A DNA stretch of 64,000 nucleotides from Thiosymbion sp942492625 (GTDB taxonomy: Bacteria > Pseudomonadota > Gammaproteobacteria > Chromatiales > Chromatiaceae). Positions 39,338 through 46,819 of the stretch are shown here, in pieces. Each line of letters begins with the position of its first letter. Position 1 is the first letter of the stretch. The stretch spans positions 42,426 through 106,425 of the forward strand of contig CALOFM010000035.1 of the NCBI GenBank assembly GCA_942492625.1. Reading direction: 5' to 3'. The position numbers and the translations under genes are program-made. The notes under the pieces are model-generated. The model ran no database searches and had not been told where the DNA came from. It saw only the letters and a list, made by a program, of their open reading frames with translations.

Positions 39338-39861
39338 GACTGAGCTCCTATTCCTAATGGTTCACAATGCTCCCTCGCTGTGCGGGGCGGGATTGTGCCT
39401 CCCTGTGTCAACCGTCCGTAGCTGCACACCGGTACCCACAGCGGCTTACGTCCTGCTCCTATCCGGTTCTCGTCCGTCGACAGCACTTAGCCGCACCCGC
39501 TTCACCCCACCTCGGGCTCAGAAGCGGAATTCCGCCACTCCCATCTAAATCTTTAGCCCTCTTCACCGCGTTATTAAATAGGGCTTATTCCCTACTTGGA
39601 GGGCAGGTCTACTTGGAGTTGGCTTCGCCTTGGAACGCGGCGGAGAAGATGTGCGAAACCTGGGTGGTCTGGTCGAACCGCGGAGCAAGCACCCGAGTGC
39701 GTCTCGACGAAGACGTCCATGCCTTGCGCCCAGACGCGAAGAGCGCGACGAAATTCCTTTGTGTCTTGAGGTCTTGGCGCGAGATCTCCATCGCCCTTGA
39801 CCAGCCAGGGTGTTCGCGGTTACTTCTGCGAATCTGTACTCGCGGGTTACGGAGCACCCTT
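39338..39861. other. Leader region between exported-protein genes and the response regulator
   Basis: No gene recognised. It should carry the promoter for the minus-strand exported protein at 39337 and the 3' end of the regulator transcript. An AT-rich patch at about 39545-39600 is the most promoter-like part. No T-run terminator was found. Confidence 0.4.
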
Positions 39862-40521
39862 TCAGGGCTGCACCAAGCCCTCACGGATAGCGAACCGAGC
39901 CAATTGAACCCGGTCATGGATATCGAGCTTACGCATGATGTTGGTGCAATGCTGCTCGACCGTCTTGACGCTGAGCCTCAATGTCCGGGCGATCTCCTTT
40001 TTGGACATGCCCCTGCCAAGGTACGACAGGACATCCAGCTCCCGCGGCGTGAGCAATTGGATACGGGTTCTCAACCCGGGGGACAATCGGACGCCTTGAT
40101 CCGTAATCTCCAATCGGCTGCTGACTTCCGGACAAAAACAGGTTTTTCCCTTGAGTACCTTGCGCACGCAGCGAAGAATGCCTTCCGGCGTGCCGGCCTT
40201 TGTTGTGTAACCGCCGGCGCGAACCTGCAAGGCCTGTGCGATGTAAGCGTCTTGAACGTAACCGCTCAGGAAAAGTACCCGCGTACAGGGCGACTGATCG
40301 GTGATTTGTTGGGCCGCATCGAACGCCGAGAGACCGGGCATGTCGATGTCGAGGAGCACAAGGTCAGGATTCAGGCGTGTGGCTATCTCCAGCGCCTGCG
40401 CCCCGTCTTTCGCAGTACCCACGACCTCCAGGTCTGGCTCTTGGGAAAGGCGCTCCTGAAGCATGTCGCACACCAATGCGTGGTCATCGACTACCAGTAT
40501 TCGCGCTTTCTTCTGGTCCAT
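39862..40521 (-). CDS. NarL/FixJ-type response regulator
   Basis: A 219-residue protein with an N-terminal receiver (VVDDH acid pair near residues 11-12, phospho-acceptor Asp58 in VLLDIDMPG, and a Lys in GYTTKAGTP) and a C-terminal LuxR-type helix-turn-helix (LTPRELDVLSYLGRGMSKKE, T-V-E-Q-H-C-T-N-I-M-R-K-L). It would bind DNA when phosphorylated by the kinase whose gene overlaps it by 38 bases. Likely targets are unknown; the exported-protein genes downstream on the same strand are candidates. Confidence 0.92.
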   Translation of the reverse strand: MDQKKARILVVDDHALVCDMLQERLSQEPDLEVVGTAKDGAQALEIATRLNPDLVLLDIDMPGLSAFDAAQQITDQSPCTRVLFLSGYVQDAYIAQALQVRAGGYTTKAGTPEGILRCVRKVLKGKTCFCPEVSSRLEITDQGVRLSPGLRTRIQLLTPRELDVLSYLGRGMSKKEIARTLRLSVKTVEQHCTNIMRKLDIHDRVQLARFAIREGLVQP

Positions 40522-42286
40522 GGAATTTCGTTAAGCTGGCAATTAAACGCATAAGCTCAGTGATCAGAAAGGGTTTGTTCACTACCAAGACATCTGGACC
40601 AAGCCGCCTTTCGAAAAGGTTCGGAGCACCTTGCCCGATCAAGACGACCTGGGAGCTCTGGATCTGCGACTTCAAAATCCCGATGAATTCTTCGTCCTCA
40701 AATGCCGAAAGGTCGGAATCAACGAGCACCAGATCCCACAGATCGGTTCGCACGGCATCTTTTAGCTCTGAGGCGGAATCGACACTCCGCACCTGGTAAC
40801 CAGCGCCAGTCACGGCCGAATCCAACAGGTCTGCTGCGTAGGAATCCGCGAGGGCGATGAGCACCTTGGCGCCGGACCCGGCCTCTGTTCTATTCGGTGC
40901 ACCCACTGGGTCTATGGCCGGCAAATCCAAGGTCACACTGGTTCCCTGCCCCGGGGTGGAGTCAACGCTGATCTGTCCGCCATGCTCTTTCACAACCGCG
41001 GCGACGACGGCGAGCCCCAGCCCGGTTCCCCGCCCGCGTGGCTTAGTCGTGAAGAACGGCTCGAAGATCCGTTCTCGCACATCTTCGGTGATGCCTATGC
41101 CGGTGTCCGTCACGCGCAGACGTATTGTTCCGAAGTCGCTCCGTTCCCCGCGGCCTGGCATCCGCTCGCCAGCGAACACCAAGCTACCCCCCCCGATCGG
41201 CATCGCGTCACGTGCGTTCAGAACCAGGTTCACAAGTGCTTGCTGTAGCTGGGTCTGATTCCCCCAAACCCATCCGCCCGCCTCGGGGACAGAGGAATCG
41301 ACGCGAATCTGGTTTGACGCCGGCATGGTCTCTTTGAGCAATCGGATCGTGTCCGCGACCAGCCTGCCCATATCGACCGGCTCCATCTCTGTCCCGGCAC
41401 ACCCGCTAAAGGTGAGGAGCGATCGGGTTAGGTCCGTCCCTTGACGTGCCGCAACCTCGATTTTTTGAAGTGCCTCATCAGCGGTACTACCGTCGGTTGA
41501 GCTACTTCGCGCCACATCCACAAAGCCCTGAATGACGGTCAAGATGTTGTTGAAATCGTGCGAAACGCCAGCCGCCAACTGCCCGAATGCTTCCATTTTT
41601 TGCGAACGACGCAGCTGTTCCTCCGCCGAGCGACGTTGCCCCATCTCATCCTCGAGGGCTCGCCCCCACGTACGCAGACGCTGTATCAATAACACCCAAA
41701 CCCCGGCGGACAGACCGAATATTCCAAACGCCACGAACAGAGAGACCAGCTCTTTGTTGCCCTCGGCATCCAGGCGATCGCTGAAGACCTGGTCCAACGC
41801 CTCGATATAGTCTGCGACAGTTACCTCCAACGACCAAGCGAGGCTTCGGTTCGGCTGGCGATTCAGTAATTCTTGTGCTTTAGGGACGTCACCTCGCATC
41901 AAGGCCGCCAGCGCTTGATGCTCCACTTGCCGCAACTGATGGCTTACACCCTCCATGGACGCCAAAAACCCGTCGACAACAGGATCGCCAGCTTGATCAC
42001 CACGGGCTACATCGAAGTATTGAAGCAGCTCCTGCTCTATCTGCCGGTAGACGTTTTGCTTTTCCGGCTTGCCGTCAAAGACGATCAGATGTGCCTCGTG
42101 GACGAGGCGCTGGTGTGAAGACAGGATTCGGCTTGCCGTAGCGAGCCCCTGGGAATACTCCGCCTTAAGATCGTGGCTGACACGGAAAGTGTTCAAAACG
42201 TGCCACCCGAGCAACAAGAACATGCTCAGTGTGGCCGCAGCCACCAGTACGAGCCAGACGTAAGGGAAACGCTGCAGTCTGTTCAA
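40484..42286 (-). CDS. Membrane hybrid histidine kinase with C-terminal receiver-like domain
   Basis: A 600-residue protein: transmembrane helices at about 9-31 and 181-201 enclose a helical periplasmic sensor; HisKA motif GVSHDFNNIL with His243; N box NLVLNARDAM; G1 DTGIGI; F box FEPFFTTK; G2 GTGLGLA. The last 120 residues form a receiver-like fold (VLVDSDLS for the acceptor and V-N-K-P-F for the conserved Lys), but the usual acid pair is weak (I-A-L-A-D-S), so phosphotransfer there is doubtful. The NtrB/FixL-like kinase core pairs with the overlapping NarL-type regulator. Confidence 0.9.
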   Translation of the reverse strand: MNRLQRFPYVWLVLVAAATLSMFLLLGWHVLNTFRVSHDLKAEYSQGLATASRILSSHQRLVHEAHLIVFDGKPEKQNVYRQIEQELLQYFDVARGDQAGDPVVDGFLASMEGVSHQLRQVEHQALAALMRGDVPKAQELLNRQPNRSLAWSLEVTVADYIEALDQVFSDRLDAEGNKELVSLFVAFGIFGLSAGVWVLLIQRLRTWGRALEDEMGQRRSAEEQLRRSQKMEAFGQLAAGVSHDFNNILTVIQGFVDVARSSSTDGSTADEALQKIEVAARQGTDLTRSLLTFSGCAGTEMEPVDMGRLVADTIRLLKETMPASNQIRVDSSVPEAGGWVWGNQTQLQQALVNLVLNARDAMPIGGGSLVFAGERMPGRGERSDFGTIRLRVTDTGIGITEDVRERIFEPFFTTKPRGRGTGLGLAVVAAVVKEHGGQISVDSTPGQGTSVTLDLPAIDPVGAPNRTEAGSGAKVLIALADSYAADLLDSAVTGAGYQVRSVDSASELKDAVRTDLWDLVLVDSDLSAFEDEEFIGILKSQIQSSQVVLIGQGAPNLFERRLGPDVLVVNKPFLITELMRLIASLTKFHGPEESANTGSR

Positions 42287-42699
42287 TCGTCAATCGCCGA
42301 TCCCATAGGCAAAGTGGCGGGTCAGTGAAACCCACCCCTGGGGACGATAGTACGCATTTTCAGAAAGCCCGACGAGCGCTTCAACCTGTCGAGCTCGACA
42401 AGAGGTGATATCTCGATTCCCAGCCACGAAACCTGGCGTGCTCACAAACGAAACCAGCGGCGCGCCGGTAAGACGCAACGAATCTGGTCTAAGATTCGAA
42501 GCTCGCGCGCCCGTCCTCAACCTAAAAAAATACAAACACAACGAAGACTCTGACCGAGTTCTCTATGCTCGGTTCTTGCACGATCTTTCCCCGCTTTCTG
42601 CACATCTCGAACTTATCCTTATAAGTGAGAAAGGACGGCAGACGCCGTCCTGAGCATCGGCCTGACAGTCTGGGTCGATGTCGCTGGCGGAGGTGTACC
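42287..42699. other. Leader region with two tandem hairpins before the EF-hand gene
   Basis: No gene recognised. Two perfect hairpins lie just before the EF-hand gene: ACTTAT-CCTT-ATAAGT near 42611-42626, and GGACGGC (42633-42639) pairing with GCCGTCC (42644-42650). Neither is followed by a T-run. They could shape the 5' leader of the EF-hand transcript. The kinase promoter should lie near 42290-42420 on the other strand. Confidence 0.45.
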
Positions 42700-43047
42700 A
42701 TGTACAAGCATATTCTGATGTCGGCAGTGTCATTACTCGCTGTTACGATAGCCCTCGGCGCGCAGGCGCAACCGTTTGCGGGGCGCGGACCGATGCCGTT
42801 CGGCGCCATGGACCTCGACGGCAACGGCTACGTCTCCTCCCGGGAGTTCTTGCAGCATCGCGACGCGCGCATGGCGGCCCGCGCCGCGCAGGGCCGGTTG
42901 CTGCGAAATGCCGGTCGGGCCCCGAGTTTCGAAAGTTGGGACGCGGACGGCAATGGGTTGTTGAACGCCGCGGAGGTCACGAGTGGACAACAGACACGTT
43001 TCGCCGGACGGCGTTCCCGCGGCCGCCCCTGCTGGCGCAACCGCTAA
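42700..43047 (+). CDS. Exported EF-hand calcium-binding protein
   Basis: A 115-residue protein with signal peptide (SAVSLLAVTIALGAQAQ) and two EF-hand loops, D-L-D-G-N-G-Y-V-S-S-R-E near residue 38 and D-A-D-G-N-G-L-L-N-A-A-E near residue 85, both with ligands at positions 1, 3, 5 and 12. GGAGG precedes ATG 42700. The end is strongly basic with a Cys. Probably a periplasmic Ca2+ sensor or buffer; no partner is evident. It converges on the CDF gene with six bases between. Confidence 0.88.
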   Translation: MYKHILMSAVSLLAVTIALGAQAQPFAGRGPMPFGAMDLDGNGYVSSREFLQHRDARMAARAAQGRLLRNAGRAPSFESWDADGNGLLNAAEVTSGQQTRFAGRRSRGRPCWRNR

Positions 43048-43053
43048 GGGGTT

Positions 43054-43941
43054 TTAGGCCTTCGTCTCATCGCCAAGGCCTGTCGGATCCTGGTGAATGG
43101 TGATGTCCGCTGCAGGGAACCGCGCGCGCAACCCCTCGTCAACCGCGAGGGAGATGCGATGCGCGTCAGCCAACGGAAGGTCGTCGTCCAGCTCCAGATG
43201 GAGCTGGATCACCTTTGTTTGACCTGACTGCCGCGTTCGCAAACCGTGCACGCCGAGTACCCTTGGAGTCGATTGTGCGATCGACTCAATCTCCTCGCGC
43301 TCTTGCGCGGAAAGCTCCCGATCCAATAACAGTTGCAACGCTTCCCATGCAATATGGTAGGCCGAGTAGAGAATGTACGTCGCAATGCCCAAAGCAAACA
43401 CCGGGTCCAGGCCGGACCAGCCCAACTGTGCGAGCAGTAACGCGAGCACGGTGGCACTGTTGGTCGCCAGGTCGGTCGCATAATGCAAAGCGTCCGCCCG
43501 GATGGCCGTCGAATTCGTTCGTTTGATGACGTAGTGCTGTATCCAGAGAAGCACGACCGTCGCAAGGATCGCGAACAACATCACCGCCAGTCCCACGCCA
43601 ATCTGCGCAAGCGGCTGCGGGTGCAACAATCGGTCAAAGGCGTGAAGTACGAGGAAAACGGCGGACCCGGCGATGAAGGTCGCCTGCCCCAGACCGGCGA
43701 GCGCCTCCGCCTTGCCATGACCGAATCGGTGCTCGTCGTCGGCGGGCATGAGCGAATAACGCACTGCGAATAGGTTAATCAGCGAGGCGCCGGCGTCCAT
43801 TACGGAGTCCACGAGCGAGGCCATGACGCTGACCGATCCGGTCAGAAGCCAGGCGACCGTCTTCGCCAGTATCAACAGGGTTGCGGTGGCGACGGACGCG
43901 TAGGTTGCAATGCGCAGAAGTTTTGCGGTGTCGGAAGGCAT
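43054..43941 (-). CDS. fieF: Cation diffusion facilitator (FieF-like)
   Basis: A 295-residue transporter with six hydrophobic segments and the two metal motifs DSVMDAG (helix 2) and HYATDLATN (helix 5), plus HRFGHGKAEALAG between helices 2 and 3. The D-x-x-x-D/H-x-x-x-D pattern is that of Fe2+/Zn2+ exporters. The C-terminal cytoplasmic domain (V-I-Q-L-H-L-E-L-D, A-D-I-T-I-H-Q-D-P) has the usual metal-binding dimer fold. Intact. Confidence 0.92.
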   Translation of the reverse strand: MPSDTAKLLRIATYASVATATLLILAKTVAWLLTGSVSVMASLVDSVMDAGASLINLFAVRYSLMPADDEHRFGHGKAEALAGLGQATFIAGSAVFLVLHAFDRLLHPQPLAQIGVGLAVMLFAILATVVLLWIQHYVIKRTNSTAIRADALHYATDLATNSATVLALLLAQLGWSGLDPVFALGIATYILYSAYHIAWEALQLLLDRELSAQEREEIESIAQSTPRVLGVHGLRTRQSGQTKVIQLHLELDDDLPLADAHRISLAVDEGLRARFPAADITIHQDPTGLGDETKA

Positions 43942-44287
43942 GGGCGAACATCATACGGAGTTTTCGGGGCACAATGGCGCTCGTACCGACAACACTCATG
44001 GAAGTACCTTGGCCTCAAGGACCGCACTTGGGTGCAATCCAGTCAGAGCCGAAGCGAGCCACAGAATCAGCGACGGAGCGTAAGAGCGGGTGTCGGTACG
44101 CCGAACCGCAGCGTCGGTTGTGGCGAAAATAAAATAGCGCCCTCAGAAAGCTGGATAGTCAGCAATGGGGCGATAACGGCTCTTCTGGGCGAGAGCATCG
44201 CTTTGAGCGGCAAAAATTTTCTGACGGATCGCGCGCCACAGCCGAAATCGGTCAGCGGACCTACAGGCTGCCGTGCAACGCCTCCGT
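43942..44287. other. Gap upstream of the CDF gene
   Basis: No gene or RNA recognised; it must contain the minus-strand promoter of the CDF gene. The right end borders the HAD remnant. Confidence 0.35.
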
Positions 44288-44580
44288 CTAGGATGAGGTA
44301 TGTTTTTCAGCCCACCATTCCGGAAGGCTCGCGATCGAGTCGATCGCGCCATCCGGCTGGATCTTTCTCTGAAGGTCCCGGGGGACGGAACTTGCCGTGC
44401 GTACCAGCAACCCGCGGATACCAGCACTCTTAGCGCCGCCGATGTCCCCACGGAATCGTCACCGATCATGAGGGTCTCGGCGGCCTCGGTACCAAGCGCC
44501 GCGAGTGCGGCCGCGAAGAAAAGTCTGGCCGGCTTGCCAAGGACGACGGGCTCGATGCCGGTGGCGCGCTGAAGCTGCCG
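44288..44580 (-). pseudogene. HAD-type hydrolase C-terminal fragment
   Basis: The minus strand reads VVLGKPARLFFAAALAALG, M-I-G-D-D-S-V-G, then after one frame change D-I-G-G-A-K-S-A-G-I-R-G-L-L-V-R-T and a short tail ending at 44288. This is the C-terminal part of an HDHD2/LHPP-type HAD phosphatase (GKP and GDD loops). The N-terminal half with the catalytic D-x-D is absent; the fragment abuts the stop of the kinase-hydrolase fusion gene. Confidence 0.7.
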
Positions 44581-46563
44581 TCAGGTTCCGAATACGCCGG
44601 GACGGATCTCGATGCGCGCAGAGCCAATGGCGGCCTTCACCTCCGCATAGATGACATCGGTATCGGACTCGTATCTGCGCGAGAAGTGGAAAGGGACCAA
44701 GCGCTTCACTTGCGATTCGACGGCGATCTCCGCGCACGCGCGGGCCGTCAGGTGCCCGGTACGCCTCGCCTGCTCCGCGTCGGCTTCGGTGAAGCTCGCT
44801 TCGCAGATCAGGGCGTCGGCACCCTGAGCCAGGGCGCAAAGGCGGGCGCGGTTCTCGGCAATATCCGCCAGGTCGGTCGCATAGACGAGGCGGCGTGCAG
44901 GTTCGTAGTCCAGCAGTTCGGCCGCAAGCGCGGAAGCAAGCGCCGTCGTCCCGTCGGGTAAGCGGATCTTTGCCCCCGCCTCCCCCGCCGACAAGTGACG
45001 CTTGAGGTCAGCGATCCAGGACCCCGGCGGCCAGGCCAAAGCGGAAAGCCGATCCTTGCGGACGTGCGCGATCGGGTCCGCTTCGAAGGCAAAGGCGAGT
45101 ACCGGAATGCCATGATCCAGGACGGCGGCCCGCACCCGGAAATCCGGCTCGTCGACTAGAATCCCGTTGATCAGCCTCCGCTGTCCCAGGGCCTCGAGTT
45201 GCCTACCGACCTGCATGCGGCTTTGAAGCACGCGTTCTTCATGGACCTCGTGAAGCTCGAATACGGGGCCGGCGTCGCCGATGCGGTCCCAGCAGATGGC
45301 CTTGATGAAGCTTGCGATGTGACCCGCGAGACCAGGGGGACCGTAGAGTCGGCACAGTCCGGGCGCCTTAATACGTGAGCGCAGGAACCAGAGGAATCCG
45401 CCGATGTGATCCATGTGCGCGTGGCTCACAAAGATATCGCTCACCTGGTGGGCGATCTTCGCCGGGAGCCGCCCGCTGTCCCCGAGATCGAACAGCAGGC
45501 TGCGCCGGCGCTGGCGCAGGCGGATATGCAACAGTGGATCACCCAACAGGCCGTTGACCAGCAGTGCACTGGCGATGCCGAGGTGAACGAAGCAGGCTGG
45601 GTCGACGTCTTCGCCCTCCGGTGCCGCAAGGTCGGGGGGCAAAGCAGCGGGCCCCGCAACAGGCGCTGCCTCCTTGGCAGTCCCGAGCAGGCCCTCCGGT
45701 CCGCGTTTCGCATCACGTACCAGCAGGCCGCTGAAGTCCCGCGTAGCAGCCCCACCCTCGATGAGGCGCATCCGCACCCGCAGCCGTCCCCCTTCGAGTG
45801 CGATCCCCTCACCCAGGGCGCAGGCTTCACCTCGTTGGTCCAAAAGCGCGAGCTGGCGCCCTTTCCAGTCGATGGTGCCCCGACCGGACCGGCCTGCAAT
45901 ACGGAGCCGCGCGAGATTGAGCGTCTCCTCGGCCCCGGCGCCGAGCCATCGTTCCCAATGGTCCGTGCGGGCCCGAGCGCGCTGCCTCTTGCTGCAGCGG
46001 CGGGCGAGTGGCGAGGGCGTCGCAATTAGAACGCGTGCGTTCAAATTACCCAGTGTGGCGAGGACGGCGTCGGACTCGCTACCCGAACCAGGCAGAAGGG
46101 CGATGATCCGGTCCGTGTCGGTTGCCTCCAAGATAGCCGCAAGCAGCTCTGCGGCGGCGGGACCGCGCACCGCCCCGGGCGCATCCACCAAAAGCGGGAG
46201 TCCACCCGCTTGGACCGCGAGCCGGCGCACGACGAGCACCAGCGGCAGGCGGTAGCGAACCGCATCGAGGGTACACAAAGGCTCCAGGCGCTCCACTCGC
46301 CAAAGGCCATGTTCCCAACGGCCAAGGGCAAGCGCCCCGGGGACGCCGAACCCCGGCGAGCCAGGGTCCGCAGCGATGCCCCAGCAACGCATGTCTGCAT
46401 TCGCCAGATGCCTCGCCAACGTGGACATCAGGGTGGTCTTGCCGGCCCCCGGCGGACCCCAGATCAGCCATCGCCCGCGCTCAGCGCAAACGCGCTGTGC
46501 CAATTTCGGGAAATCGGTCAAGATTCGCTCCGCTCGAGGGGCGTTGTTGTGCGGCGTGATCAT
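44581..46563 (-). CDS. Clp1/GRC3-like P-loop kinase fused to RNase Z-like metallo-hydrolase
   Basis: A 660-residue two-part protein in one intact frame. Residues 1 to about 230 resemble Clp1/GRC3 polynucleotide kinases: Walker A GPPGAGKTT at 36-44, A-A-D-P-G-S-P-G-F-G-V-P-G (the family's D-x-G-Q-P-x-x-x-P-P-G-like segment) and LVDAPGAVRGPAAAELL. Residues from about 325 form a metallo-beta-lactamase fold close to RNase Z: SHAHMDHIGG near 380, LVYATDLAD, ALICEASF and the late VPFHFSRRY. Expected activities are RNA 5'-OH phosphorylation and tRNA 3' endonuclease cleavage. It is divergent from the ClpC-type gene. Confidence 0.8.
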   Translation of the reverse strand: MITPHNNAPRAERILTDFPKLAQRVCAERGRWLIWGPPGAGKTTLMSTLARHLANADMRCWGIAADPGSPGFGVPGALALGRWEHGLWRVERLEPLCTLDAVRYRLPLVLVVRRLAVQAGGLPLLVDAPGAVRGPAAAELLAAILEATDTDRIIALLPGSGSESDAVLATLGNLNARVLIATPSPLARRCSKRQRARARTDHWERWLGAGAEETLNLARLRIAGRSGRGTIDWKGRQLALLDQRGEACALGEGIALEGGRLRVRMRLIEGGAATRDFSGLLVRDAKRGPEGLLGTAKEAAPVAGPAALPPDLAAPEGEDVDPACFVHLGIASALLVNGLLGDPLLHIRLRQRRRSLLFDLGDSGRLPAKIAHQVSDIFVSHAHMDHIGGFLWFLRSRIKAPGLCRLYGPPGLAGHIASFIKAICWDRIGDAGPVFELHEVHEERVLQSRMQVGRQLEALGQRRLINGILVDEPDFRVRAAVLDHGIPVLAFAFEADPIAHVRKDRLSALAWPPGSWIADLKRHLSAGEAGAKIRLPDGTTALASALAAELLDYEPARRLVYATDLADIAENRARLCALAQGADALICEASFTEADAEQARRTGHLTARACAEIAVESQVKRLVPFHFSRRYESDTDVIYAEVKAAIGSARIEIRPGVFGT

Positions 46564-46819
46564 CGCTGCGGAAAATCGAGGGGTTAAAAGGATGGGGCGA
46601 ACGTGCTCTCAGGCCGGATCTCCTTTACTTCAACTAAGCTTACCCCGATCCAGCATCAGCCTGCGCGGTCTTGGCAACGATAATTCCGGGTTCGCCGGGA
46701 CAAGATCGGAACGCGAAACGAAACACGCCGATTCGTCGACGCTTTTACAGATCGCAGATCTATGATGTAAAGAAACCGAGTTACGCGTCAAAGGCGAAAA
46801 GCAAAGGAAAGACAAACCC

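Noticed and set aside
39367..40554. Plus-strand frame of almost 400 codons over the response regulator
   Set aside because: The receiver and LuxR motifs lie on the minus strand and the opposite product has no coherent family features.
42290..42420. Possible cyclic-di-GMP-type riboswitch
   Set aside because: The words GGCAAAG and GAAACCC recall that class, but the order and spacing of pairing elements do not fit, and the downstream gene on that strand is more than 270 bases away.
46640..46680. Heat-shock (sigma-32) promoter before clpC
   Set aside because: CTTCAA and CCCCGAT are present but only about nine bases apart, too close for the consensus.
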